DNA of 64,000 nt from Bryobacterales bacterium (GTDB taxonomy: Bacteria > Acidobacteriota > Terriglobia > Bryobacterales > Bryobacteraceae), in NCBI GenBank assembly GCA_020847975.1, contig JADLBD010000183.1, positions 1-64,000 on the forward strand. The letters run 5' to 3'. Shown here in pieces: positions 53,561 to 61,702 of this stretch (within the stretch, counting starts at the first letter, position 1; the number at the start of each line of letters is the position of its first letter). Position numbers and translations under genes: made by a program. The notes beneath the pieces were generated by a model that saw only the letters and a list, made by a program, of their open reading frames with translations, was not told the origin of the DNA and did no database searches.

Positions 53561-54342
53561 CTGCCTTGTGGCTGCAAGCCAAATCTACGAAGGACTTCTA
53601 CGCCTTTGGGGGCCATGAGGAACTGGAGGAATGCGCGCGCCTCCTTTTGATGGCTGCTTCGGGTGAGAATCCCGCCGGCCTGGCGGATGGGATCGTGGAG
53701 GCTTTCGGGCAGCAGGGTTCCGCGGCCTTCGAGGAGGCTCCAGGAGGTGATGACCGCGTCGGCGTTTCCGCTTTCGGCGTACTGGAGAGCCTGACGGACA
53801 TTTTCGCCGTAGACGATCTTGTCCTTGACCGCACTCCACAGCCCGGCGCGCTCGAGTGCCTGGCGGGCGGCGGCTCCGTAGGGGGCATGCTGGGGGTTGG
53901 CGATGGCGATGTGCTTTACTTCGGGGCGGCGGAGGTCGTCGAGTTGTTTCATGGTTCCCGCGAGGGACCACAAGCCGAGCCGGCCTTTGGCGTAGATGAC
54001 GACAGAGTCCGCGATGAGGTCGCCGGAGCGGACGAGGTCGTCGACGTAGAGTTTGTTGGCGGAGAGGAAGACATCGTAGGGAGCGCCGCTGGCGATTTGG
54101 CGGGCGAGCATGCCGCTGGCACCTGTGACGAACTTCGCGTGGATGCCGGTAAGGCGATGGAAAGACGAAGCCAGATCGGTTTGAGCGGGGGCGAGATCGG
54201 AGGCGGTGGCGACGACGATTTCGCTGGCGGGGAGGGGGGTGGGGCTGCAAAGGAGACTTGACAAGAAGACACTAACATTTAATAATGGGATCGAGCGCAA
54301 TAAACGCCGACAGCGTTTCAGGAAGGCGTACTTAACCAACAT
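53473..54342 (-). CDS. modA: molybdate ABC transporter substrate-binding protein
   Basis: The mature part begins ASEIVVATASDLAPAQTDLA and shows the ModA pattern: TGASGMLARQIASGAPYDVF, LSANKLYVDDLVRSG, YAKGRLGLWS, IAIANPQHAPYGAAARQALE, YGENVRQALQYAESGNADAV and FLQFLMAPKGVEVLRRFGL. It would bind molybdate or tungstate in the periplasm for a ModBC permease, not present in the window. The start is uncertain: ATG 54342 gives a long basic leader, TTG 54300 and 54264 give shorter ones. The last about 28 residues are frame-shifted reading of an Ig-like remnant rather than ModA sequence. Confidence 0.85.
   Translation of the reverse strand: MLVKYAFLKRCRRLLRSIPLLNVSVFLSSLLCSPTPLPASEIVVATASDLAPAQTDLASSFHRLTGIHAKFVTGASGMLARQIASGAPYDVFLSANKLYVDDLVRSGDLIADSVVIYAKGRLGLWSLAGTMKQLDDLRRPEVKHIAIANPQHAPYGAAARQALERAGLWSAVKDKIVYGENVRQALQYAESGNADAVITSWSLLEGRGTLLPESLHDPIRQAGGILTRSSHQKEARAFLQFLMAPKGVEVLRRFGLQPQGRSARPEPGPSTPSTRETPFSSPARPTRFR
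54258..54286 (+). promoter_or_regulatory. predicted dnaK promoter
   Basis: A perfect -35 TTGACA (54258-54263), 17-nt spacer and -10 AATAAT (54281-54286), about 55 nt before the dnaK ATG. It lies inside the signal-peptide region of the divergent modA gene. I found no CTTGAGT-type HspR operator beside it. Confidence 0.7.
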
Positions 54343-56284
54343 GAGCAAAATAATCGGTATCGACCTGGGCACCACCAATTCCGTGGTCGCCGTCATGGAG
54401 GGCGGGCAGCCCGTTGTCATCCCCAATCAGGAAGGCGGACGCACAACTCCTTCCGTGGTTGGCTTCACGAAATCCGGTGAACGGCTGGTGGGCCAGGTGG
54501 CCAAGCGCCAGGCGATCACCAACCCCGAGAATACCATTTACTCGATCAAGCGGTTCATGGGACGCCGCTTCGAGGAAGTGGGCGAAGAGACGAAGCTGGT
54601 TCCTTATCGCATAGTTCCGGGCGATAACCGCGACGCGCGCGTGGATATACAGGGCAAGAAGATGCCCCCTCCGGAGATCTCAGCGCTTGTGCTGAAGAAA
54701 TTGAAGGAAGCGGCTGAGGCGTACCTTGGGGGGAAAGTTACCAAGGCCGTGATCACGGTTCCCGCCTATTTCAACGACTCGCAGCGCCAGGCGACCAAGG
54801 ATGCGGGCCAGATTGCCGGCCTCGAGGTGATGCGCATCATCAACGAGCCGACGGCGGCGGCTCTTGCCTACGGTTTGGATAAGAAGAAGGATGAAACTAT
54901 CGCCGTATTCGACTTCGGCGGCGGGACCTTTGATATTTCCATTCTCGAGGTGGGCGACGGGGTGGTGGAGGTGAAATCCACCAACGGCGACACGCACCTG
55001 GGCGGCGATAACATTGACCAGCGGATTATCGACTGGATGGTGACGGATTTCAAGAAGGAGACGGGGATCGACGTTTCCAATGACCAGATGGCGCTTCAGC
55101 GCCTGAAGGAAGCCGCCGAGAAGGCGAAGATCGAACTTTCCACGCTGTTTGAGACGGAGATCAACCTGCCGTTCCTCACCGCGGACGCGACGGGTCCGAA
55201 GCACCTGGCGATGAAGTTGACGCGGGCGCGTTTCGAGCAGATGGTGGAAGACATTTTCGAGCGCACGATGGAGCCCTGCAAGCGGGCGTTGTCCGACGCC
55301 GGAATCACGCCGGCGCAGATCGACGAAGTGGTGATGGTGGGTGGTTCGACGCGAATCCCGAAGGTATTGGAGAAAGTCCGCAACTTCTTCGGGAAGGAGC
55401 CGAACAAGAGCGTAAACCCGGACGAGGTGGTGGCAGTGGGCGCCGCCGTGCAGGGTGGTGTGCTGGGCGGCGAAGTGAAGGACGTGCTGTTGCTGGACGT
55501 GACGCCGCTGTCGCTCGGCATCGAAACGCTGGGCGGGGTATTCACGAAGCTCATTGACCGCAACACGACGATTCCCACGCGGAAGGGCGAGGTGTTCTCG
55601 ACCGCTTCGGACAACCAGACGTCGGTGGAGATCAAGGTGTATCAGGGCGAGCGCGCGATGGCTCGGGATAACCGGCTGCTGGGCGTCTTCCAACTGGTGG
55701 GCATTCCTCCGGCTCCGCGCGGGATTCCGCAGGTGGAAGTGACGTTTGACATCGACGCCAACGGGATCCTGAATGTGATGGCGAAGGACCGGGCGACGAA
55801 CAACGAGCAGAAGATCACCATCACGTCATCCTCCGGCTTGAGCAAGGACGAAGTGGAGAAGATGGCGACGGACGCCAAGTCGCATGAGGCCGAAGACCGC
55901 CGGCGCCGCGACGAGATCGACGCCCGGAACCGGGCTGACTCGATGATCTACAACGTGGAGAAGATGCTCAAGGAGCACGGCTCGAAGATCAGTGATTCCG
56001 ATAAGAAGAACGTCGAGGAGGCCGTTGAAGAAACCAAGAAGATCATCCAGAGCGGCACGGTGGAACAGATCAATGCCGCGGTGGAAAAGCTGACGCAGGC
56101 TTCGCACAAACTGGCGGAGGCGATGTACAGCGCGGCCGGCGCCCAGGGTGGCGCGGGGGCGCCTGGCGGCGGCGCTCCGGGAGCAGGCGCGGCCGGGGCC
56201 GGGGACGGCGCGGGGGCCGGGTCCGGCAAACCCAAGGACAATGTCGTGGACGCCGAGTTCGTCGACGTCGACGACAAGAAGTAA
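54341..56284 (+). CDS. dnaK: Hsp70 chaperone DnaK
   Basis: A 647-residue protein starting MSKIIGIDLGTTNSVVAVME; the frame is open further upstream, but the family starts here. The ATPase domain shows GIDLGTTNS, VPAYFNDSQRQATKDAG, NEPTAAALAYG and FDFGGGTFDISIL; the substrate domain follows (LLLDVTPLSLGIETLGG), then the helical lid and a Gly/Ala/Pro-rich tail ending in the conserved VVDAEFVDVDDKK-like motif. It folds and protects proteins with DnaJ and GrpE. dnaJ and hspR follow on the same strand; grpE is absent from this cluster. Confidence 0.98.
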   Translation: MSKIIGIDLGTTNSVVAVMEGGQPVVIPNQEGGRTTPSVVGFTKSGERLVGQVAKRQAITNPENTIYSIKRFMGRRFEEVGEETKLVPYRIVPGDNRDARVDIQGKKMPPPEISALVLKKLKEAAEAYLGGKVTKAVITVPAYFNDSQRQATKDAGQIAGLEVMRIINEPTAAALAYGLDKKKDETIAVFDFGGGTFDISILEVGDGVVEVKSTNGDTHLGGDNIDQRIIDWMVTDFKKETGIDVSNDQMALQRLKEAAEKAKIELSTLFETEINLPFLTADATGPKHLAMKLTRARFEQMVEDIFERTMEPCKRALSDAGITPAQIDEVVMVGGSTRIPKVLEKVRNFFGKEPNKSVNPDEVVAVGAAVQGGVLGGEVKDVLLLDVTPLSLGIETLGGVFTKLIDRNTTIPTRKGEVFSTASDNQTSVEIKVYQGERAMARDNRLLGVFQLVGIPPAPRGIPQVEVTFDIDANGILNVMAKDRATNNEQKITITSSSGLSKDEVEKMATDAKSHEAEDRRRRDEIDARNRADSMIYNVEKMLKEHGSKISDSDKKNVEEAVEETKKIIQSGTVEQINAAVEKLTQASHKLAEAMYSAAGAQGGAGAPGGGAPGAGAAGAGDGAGAGSGKPKDNVVDAEFVDVDDKK

Positions 56285-56313
56285 ACGGGTCGGGTGGTGT
56301 GACATGTGGACAC

Positions 56314-56349
56314 GGCGGGACGGCCGGGGGGATTTCCGGGCGTCCCGCC
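56314..56349 (+). promoter_or_regulatory. long hairpin between dnaK and dnaJ
   Basis: GGCGGGACG (56314-56322) and CGTCCCGCC (56341-56349) are perfect 9-bp arms; the 18-nt loop can itself pair through CCGG and CCGG. It lies in the 90-nt dnaK-dnaJ gap and may attenuate transcription or stabilise the dnaK message. Confidence 0.6.
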
Positions 56350-56374
56350 CTTCACGGGGGATAGGGGTGGCTCG

Positions 56375-57541
56375 ATGGCTTCGAAACAACAGGACTACTA
56401 CGAAACGCTCGGAGTCTCGAAGAAAGCTTCGGCGGACGATATCCGCAAAGCCTACCGCCGGTTGGCGCGCAAGCATCATCCGGACCTGAATCCGGGAGAC
56501 AAAGCAGCCGAGGACAAATTCAAGAAGGTACAGGAAGCCTATGACATTTTGAGCGACGAAAAGAAGCGGCAGATGTACGACCAGTACGGGTTTTACTCCG
56601 AGCAGGGGTTTCCGGGGGCGGGTCCGGGGAAGGGCGCGCCCGGAGCGGGGTTCGGGTTTGGCGGCTTCGATTTCGGCGATGTGTTCGGCGGCGCGGCGGG
56701 AGGCGCGGCGGGAGGCGCGGCGGGAGCAGGGGATGGCGGGTTCCGCGACCTGTTCAGCCAGTTCTTCCAGCGGGGACGGCAACAGGCTCCGAAGCCGGAA
56801 CGCGGGTCGGATCTGGAGTACGCCCTGAATATCGACTTTTGGCAAAGCATTAAGGGCACACAGGTGCGCCTCACGATCCAGCGGCAGGAGACTTGCGGCA
56901 CGTGCGGCGGGACGGGGTCTTCCGGCGGGGGGGCGGCAACCTGCCCGCAGTGCAATGGGACGGGGAACGTGACGCAGATGGCGGGGGCGATGCGGTTCAG
57001 CCTGACGTGTCCGCGTTGCGAGGGCTCGGGAAAACTGCGCAACGTCTGTCCGGCGTGCCACGGCGAGGGGCGCGTCACACAGCCGGAAACGGTGGAAGTG
57101 AGAATTCCCGCGGGGGCGCGCACGGGCTCGCGGCTACGGGTTGCGGGGAAAGGCAGCGCGGGGTTGATGGGGGGACAGTCCGGCGATCTCTACATTACGG
57201 TTCGCGTGGACGAGCATCCCTTTTTCCATAGGGACGGGGATGATGTGATCATCAAGGTGCCGATTTCGGTTTCGGAAGCCTGTCTTGGGGCAAAGATCGA
57301 AGTGCCGACCGTCGATGGCAAAGCGCTTCTCAAGATTCCGCAGGGCACGCAGAACGGGCAGCGGTTCCGTCTGCGGGAAAAGGGCATCTTCAGCGCGCGC
57401 ACGAACACTCGCGGCGATCAGATTGTCGAGGTGAATCTGCAAGCGCCGAAGGCCAATGACGAACGTACCCGGGAGTTGATGCGAGAGCTTGCCAGCCTGC
57501 ATCCCGAAGATCCGCGAGCCGAAATCTGGAGGCAGGTGTGA
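56375..57541 (+). CDS. dnaJ: DnaJ co-chaperone
   Basis: The start at 56375 gives MASKQQDYYETLGVSKKASA and a 388-residue protein. The J domain has KHHPDLN (HPD motif about residue 33-36). A Gly/Phe/Ala-rich linker with a repeated GGAAGGAAG pattern follows (about 75-125), then the zinc domain with four CxxCxGxG motifs (CGTCGGTG, CPQCNGTG, CPRCEGSG, CPACHGEG) and the C-terminal substrate-binding part. It delivers clients to DnaK and stimulates its ATPase. It lies 90 nt after dnaK and 3 nt before hspR. Confidence 0.97.
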   Translation: MASKQQDYYETLGVSKKASADDIRKAYRRLARKHHPDLNPGDKAAEDKFKKVQEAYDILSDEKKRQMYDQYGFYSEQGFPGAGPGKGAPGAGFGFGGFDFGDVFGGAAGGAAGGAAGAGDGGFRDLFSQFFQRGRQQAPKPERGSDLEYALNIDFWQSIKGTQVRLTIQRQETCGTCGGTGSSGGGAATCPQCNGTGNVTQMAGAMRFSLTCPRCEGSGKLRNVCPACHGEGRVTQPETVEVRIPAGARTGSRLRVAGKGSAGLMGGQSGDLYITVRVDEHPFFHRDGDDVIIKVPISVSEACLGAKIEVPTVDGKALLKIPQGTQNGQRFRLREKGIFSARTNTRGDQIVEVNLQAPKANDERTRELMRELASLHPEDPRAEIWRQV

Positions 57542-57544
57542 GCC

Positions 57545-57940
57545 ATGACGAAACGGTCTAAAGGCGTGTACATGATCTCTTCGGTTGCCGAGCAGTACGG
57601 CATCCATCCGCAGACGCTGCGCCTCTATGAAAGAGAGGGCCTGCTGCGCCCTTCACGAAGCGAGGGCAACACTCGCCTTTACACCGATGAGGATCTCGAG
57701 CGGCTGGAGGTGATCCTGCAACTGACCCGCGAGTTGGGAGTGAACCTGGCGGGAGTGGAGATCATTCTCAACATGCGGGAGAAGATGGGCGCCATGCAGC
57801 GCCAGATTGAGGAGTTTGTCGCCAGGCTGAACCTGGAACTGGCCACGCAACCGCACGGCTCGGAGCCGGAGCCCATCAATACGCTGATCCCCGTAATTCG
57901 AGCCGCGCCGTTTGCGGAGAAGCGGGACAAGCACAAGTAA
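57545..57940 (+). CDS. hspR: MerR-family heat-shock repressor HspR
   Basis: A 131-residue protein with a MerR-type winged helix: VYMISSVAEQYGIHPQTLRL, YEREGLLRPSRSEGNTRLYT and DEDLERLEVILQLTRELGVN, followed by a coiled-coil helix (NMREKMGAMQRQIEEFVARL). Position and sequence fit HspR, which in actinobacteria and others represses dnaK operons together with DnaK. It starts 3 nt after dnaJ. A HAIR operator is not obvious upstream of dnaK, so the site may be divergent. The gene ends 1 nt from the convergent CpaE-like gene. Confidence 0.88.
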   Translation: MTKRSKGVYMISSVAEQYGIHPQTLRLYEREGLLRPSRSEGNTRLYTDEDLERLEVILQLTRELGVNLAGVEIILNMREKMGAMQRQIEEFVARLNLELATQPHGSEPEPINTLIPVIRAAPFAEKRDKHK

Positions 57941-57941
57941 G

Positions 57942-59156
57942 CTACAAGGCTGCCGGCTTTGCCTGGGGAGCGGGCTTTCCGCCAAGGAATGGGAACAGTC
58001 GCTTCCTGGCTGGTTTTTCCTCGAGGGCTTGCTTTTGGCCTACAATCTTCCGGGCAATCTCCCGGTATTTCACGCCGAGCCGGGAATTGGGATCCACCGG
58101 GGAGCCTTCCCTCACCGCCATCTGAACGCCGGCGTAGTCATTCGGCAAGGCCACGAAGGCTTCTCTTCCGATCAGGTCTTCCATCTGCGACATGCTGAGC
58201 GTACTTTTCGCTTCTACCCGGTTGAGCACCAGGCTGATCCGCGAAGCGAGGCCTAGTTGATCGAGCATTCGTACTGCCTGGCGCGCGCTGTAGAGCGAAG
58301 TCAACTCGGTAGTGGAAACCAGCACAATGCGATTGGAATTGCGCATTACCTCGAGGGAATAAGAATCAAATTGCCCGGGCAGATCCATACAGATTGCCTC
58401 GTAGTATCCTCTGGCGTGGGCAATGAGCTTCGCCACCTGAAGTTCCGAACCGTCCACGCGGGTTGCTTCCGCCTGCTTGTTCGAGAGCAGAATATCCACT
58501 CCGTGGGCTTTTCTCACCATCCGGCGCCACATGTCATCGTCCAGTTGCGCCGCGCGGCTTGCCGCGTCGAACAGTGTATAACCATCCTGCATCTTCAAGA
58601 GGAACTCGAGCACGCTGCAGTGGAGGTCGAAATCGAGCAACCCAACCCGCATCTGCGGAAATCCAGCGAGCGCCGCTGCCACGTTCACACAGAGGGTGGA
58701 GGCTCCCGCGCCGGGCTTGGCCGGGAGAAAGCTGATGACGTGCTGCTGTGCACCGTTCTCGGGCGGGTTCTCCCGCAGGACCCCCATTAATCGCGCCAGG
58801 GCTTCCAGCGTCTCATCGGTGCTCACCGGAACCGTCAGAAACTCCCGCATTCCGGCACGCATGGCGGTTACGACGGTTTCCGGAGTTTTGTCCATGCCGA
58901 CGGCCACCATCTGTGTGCCCCGAGCCAGATTCCCGATCCGCTTCGCCAGTTCGACCGAAGCCTCGATGTCGCCGATATCGATGAAGACGATCCAAGGCGC
59001 CTGCAACTGAAAAAAACTTGCCAGTGCCGATTGTTCCGCATCGATGGGGGTGGTGTGGTGAACCACGCTTACGGCGTGAATGCGGCGTAGTACGTCCTCG
59101 ACCTGCTCCCTGACGAATTTGTCTGTGGAGAATACGGCTGTGCGAATCTGTTCCAT
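57942..59156 (-). CDS. CpaE/TadZ-like ParA-family ATPase
   Basis: A 404-residue cytoplasmic protein. Residues about 1-125 are an atypical response-regulator receiver (AVFSTDKFVREQVEDVLRRI, WIVFIDIGDIEAS) without a clear phosphorylation pocket. Residues about 140-385 are a MinD/ParA ATPase: Walker A-like SFLPAKPGAGASTLCVNVAA, GLLDFDLHCSVLEFLL and ICMDLPGQFDSYSLEVMRNS. The signature lysine of the deviant Walker A is kept, but the P-loop lysine position is Ala/Ser, as in several TadZ proteins. Such proteins position type IVc (Flp/Tad) pilus machinery at the cell pole. No other tad gene is in the window. Confidence 0.82.
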   Translation of the reverse strand: MEQIRTAVFSTDKFVREQVEDVLRRIHAVSVVHHTTPIDAEQSALASFFQLQAPWIVFIDIGDIEASVELAKRIGNLARGTQMVAVGMDKTPETVVTAMRAGMREFLTVPVSTDETLEALARLMGVLRENPPENGAQQHVISFLPAKPGAGASTLCVNVAAALAGFPQMRVGLLDFDLHCSVLEFLLKMQDGYTLFDAASRAAQLDDDMWRRMVRKAHGVDILLSNKQAEATRVDGSELQVAKLIAHARGYYEAICMDLPGQFDSYSLEVMRNSNRIVLVSTTELTSLYSARQAVRMLDQLGLASRISLVLNRVEAKSTLSMSQMEDLIGREAFVALPNDYAGVQMAVREGSPVDPNSRLGVKYREIARKIVGQKQALEEKPARKRLFPFLGGKPAPQAKPAAL

Positions 59157-59188
59157 GGTCCTCCTCGAAATGCCGTTTTGCCGGTAAT

Positions 59189-59207
59189 CTGATACCAGTT
59201 GTATCAG
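59189..59207. promoter_or_regulatory. 7-bp inverted repeat upstream of the CpaE-like gene
   Basis: CTGATAC and GTATCAG flank a 5-nt spacer, 33 nt upstream of the CpaE-like start. It is placed like an operator; its protein is unknown. Confidence 0.45.
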
Positions 59208-59344
59208 CAGTGATCGGGGCGCTCTACCCCCCCGTAGTACCTTTCCATGAGGGAGGAAAGTACTGGGCTGGAAGATAGAGGGCGTTTTGGTGCGCGGCCC
59301 CGCGCGGTCATAATGTTACGATGAGACAGGAGCCTCCCCTATCT

Positions 59345-60547
59345 ATGGATTCCCGCCGTAAGTTTCTGGGCAGTGTGGCCACCGGCCTCGCCACGAGTCT
59401 CGCGCCTTCGAAGGTATTGGGCGCCAATGAGCGGATCCGCGCCGGCATTATCGGCGCGGGCGCCCGCGGCATGGAGATCGTGCGCGACGCGATGGGCTGT
59501 CCGAACATCGATTTTGTGGCGTTTGCCGATATTTACACGCGCCGTCTGGAAGAGGCGAAAGCCGCCGCGCCTGGCGCGAAGACGTATCTGGATCACCGGT
59601 ATCTGCTGGACGATAAATCGATTGACGCCGTCCTGATCGCCACGCCGCAACACCTGCACTGCGAGCACTTCGTGGCCTCGCTCGAGGCCGGCAAGCATGT
59701 TTACCAGGAAAAGACGATGGCGTTCACGGTGGAGCACGCCAAGCGCATGCGGGCGGCCTACCAGAAGGTGGAGGGGAAGCGCACGGTGCAGATCGGCCAC
59801 CAGGGGTGCTCGTCGGGTCTGATGACGGATGCTCTGGCGATGGTGAACCCGGCGCGGCTGGGGAAGATCACGATGATCGAGGCCCACATGTTCCGCAACA
59901 CGCCGCATGGCAAGCCGCAGTGGTCGCGCCCGGTCTATCCGGACATGACCGCGGAGAACATCCTCTGGAACCAGTTTCTGGGCGAGGCTCCCAAGCATGA
60001 CTTCGACGCCAACAGGTATGTCAACTGGCGCTTTTTCTGGGATTATTCGGGTGGCAATTTCTACGAAAACATGTGCCACCAGCTGGCGTTCTGGTACCGG
60101 CCGTTGAATCTGCACATTCCCAAGGCGGTCACCACCACCGGGGGTGTGTTTCTGTGGAAAGACGGGCGGGAGGTGCCGGATACGATGAACGTCTCGATGG
60201 AGCATCCCGAGGAGTTGCTGGTGAGTTGGGCTTCGGGTTTCGGCAACAATCAACTGGGCGCTTCCGAGCATGTTCTCGGCACGGACGGAACCATCATGAA
60301 GGCGCAGCAGATCCGCTACCTGCCGCAGAAGGTGAATCTGCCGAAGGGCGAGGAAATACTGGGGCAGACGCGGACCGAGCCGCGGGCGCACATGCAGAAT
60401 TTCTTCGATTGCATTCGCGGCGGCAAGGAAACGAACTGTCCGTTTGAACTCGGCTACCGCGTTTCCATTGCCTGCCGGATGGCGGTGGAAAGCTACCGCC
60501 GGGGACGCACGGTGCGCTGGGATGCGGCGAATGAAGAGATCGTTTAG
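59345..60547 (+). CDS. secreted Gfo/Idh/MocA family oxidoreductase
   Basis: I start at ATG 59345 (MDSRRKFLGSVATGLATSLA), a Tat signal, giving 400 residues. The N-terminal NAD(P)-binding fold has AGIIGAGARGMEIVRDA; the catalytic lysine lies in YQEKTMAFTVEHAKRMRAAY (EKP-like, here EKT). The C-terminal GFO_IDH_MocA_C-type part has VNWRFFWDYSGGNFYENMCH. Tat-exported members of this family are frequent in Acidobacteria and Planctomycetes; the substrates are presumably sugars or sugar acids. It precedes the acyl-CoA dehydrogenase gene by 12 nt. Confidence 0.9.
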   Translation: MDSRRKFLGSVATGLATSLAPSKVLGANERIRAGIIGAGARGMEIVRDAMGCPNIDFVAFADIYTRRLEEAKAAAPGAKTYLDHRYLLDDKSIDAVLIATPQHLHCEHFVASLEAGKHVYQEKTMAFTVEHAKRMRAAYQKVEGKRTVQIGHQGCSSGLMTDALAMVNPARLGKITMIEAHMFRNTPHGKPQWSRPVYPDMTAENILWNQFLGEAPKHDFDANRYVNWRFFWDYSGGNFYENMCHQLAFWYRPLNLHIPKAVTTTGGVFLWKDGREVPDTMNVSMEHPEELLVSWASGFGNNQLGASEHVLGTDGTIMKAQQIRYLPQKVNLPKGEEILGQTRTEPRAHMQNFFDCIRGGKETNCPFELGYRVSIACRMAVESYRRGRTVRWDAANEEIV

Positions 60548-60559
60548 CATCAGCGAACC

Positions 60560-61702
60560 ATGACGTTCGACTTCACGCCGGAACAGGAGCAATTGCGCAA
60601 GAGCGTGCGGGAGTTCGCGGCGGCTGAGATCGCGCCGCACGTGCTCGAGTGGGATGAGGGACAGATCTTTCCGCTCGAGGTAATCCGGAAATGCGGCCGG
60701 CTCGGGTACATGGGTTCGATTTTCCCCGAGGAGTACGGCGGGGCGGGGCTCACGTATCTCGACTACTGCATCATCATCGAGGAACTGGCGCGGGTGGACC
60801 CGTCGGTGGGGCTCATTGTTGCCGCGCATACCTCGCTTTGCTCGAACCACATTTTCCTGGCCGGAAGCGAAGAGCAGAAGCGGCGCTACCTGCCGAAACT
60901 CGCCACGGGTGAATGGATCGGCTGCTGGTCATTGACCGAACCGGAAGCCGGCTCCGATGCCGCCGGCACCCGCAGCACGGCGGTGAAGGATGGCGGCGAT
61001 TGGGTGGTAAACGGAGGCAAGACGTTTACGACCAATGCACACTATGCCGATGTCTGCGTCGGCATGGCGGTAACCGACCGGGCGCAATCGCACCGCGGCA
61101 TCTCGGCGTTTCTGTTCGAGACGGGCATGCCGGGGTTCCTGGTGGGCAAGAAAGAAAACAAGATGGGAATGCGGGCCAGCGCCACCGGGGAGGTGCTATT
61201 TCAGAACTGCCGCCTGCCGGGATCGCAGATGCTGGGGAAACCCGGCGAGGGGTTCATTGACAGTCTGCGCGTGCTCGATGGGGGGCGCATCTCGATTGCC
61301 GCCTTGAGCGTAGGCACGGCGCTTGGCGCCTACGGCGCCGCGCTCGCCTATTCGAAGCATCGCAAGCAGTTCGGGCGATTTATTTCGGAATTCCAGGCGA
61401 TCCAGCACAAACTGGCGGACATGGCGACGTCGCTCGAAGCGGCGCGGCTGCTCACCTACCGGGCCGCTGTCCTGAAGGACGCGGGGCGGCGTGTTACCAA
61501 AGAGTCCGCCATGGCGAAACTGTTCGCCTCCGAGGCGGCTGTCGGCATCTGCAACGAAGCGGTGCAGATTCACGGCGGCTACGGCTTCATCAAGGACTAC
61601 CCGGTGGAGAAGTTCTACCGCGATGTGAAGCTGTGCACCATTGGAGAGGGCACGAGCGAAATCCAGCGGCTGGTCATCGCGCGGCAACTGTTGAATCTCT
61701 GA
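60560..61702 (+). CDS. acyl-CoA dehydrogenase
   Basis: A 380-residue flavoprotein of normal length. Visible motifs are MTFDFTPEQEQLRKSVREFA, WSLTEPEAGSDAAGTRSTA (FAD/acyl binding), GGRISIAALSVGTALGAYGA, QFGRFISEFQAIQHKLADMA, the catalytic region VQIHGGYGFIKDYPVEKFYR and GEGTSEIQRLVIARQLL with the catalytic Glu. It oxidises an acyl-CoA to the enoyl-CoA and passes electrons to ETF; short or branched chains are likely, given the meaB gene that follows. Its TGA overlaps the meaB ATG by one base. Confidence 0.95.
   Translation: MTFDFTPEQEQLRKSVREFAAAEIAPHVLEWDEGQIFPLEVIRKCGRLGYMGSIFPEEYGGAGLTYLDYCIIIEELARVDPSVGLIVAAHTSLCSNHIFLAGSEEQKRRYLPKLATGEWIGCWSLTEPEAGSDAAGTRSTAVKDGGDWVVNGGKTFTTNAHYADVCVGMAVTDRAQSHRGISAFLFETGMPGFLVGKKENKMGMRASATGEVLFQNCRLPGSQMLGKPGEGFIDSLRVLDGGRISIAALSVGTALGAYGAALAYSKHRKQFGRFISEFQAIQHKLADMATSLEAARLLTYRAAVLKDAGRRVTKESAMAKLFASEAAVGICNEAVQIHGGYGFIKDYPVEKFYRDVKLCTIGEGTSEIQRLVIARQLLNL

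Noticed and set aside
53566..54261. A 231-codon plus-strand frame opposite modA
   Set aside because: It is the shadow of modA; the Gly, Asp and Val-rich composition and lack of motifs show no real protein.
54200..54340. An HspR operator (HAIR) before dnaK
   Set aside because: I looked for CTTGAGT-N7-ACTCAAG or close variants and saw none; only the promoter can be supported.
57134..57607. Minus-strand frame opposite dnaJ and hspR
   Set aside because: It is fully covered by two certain genes on the plus strand and shows no domain.
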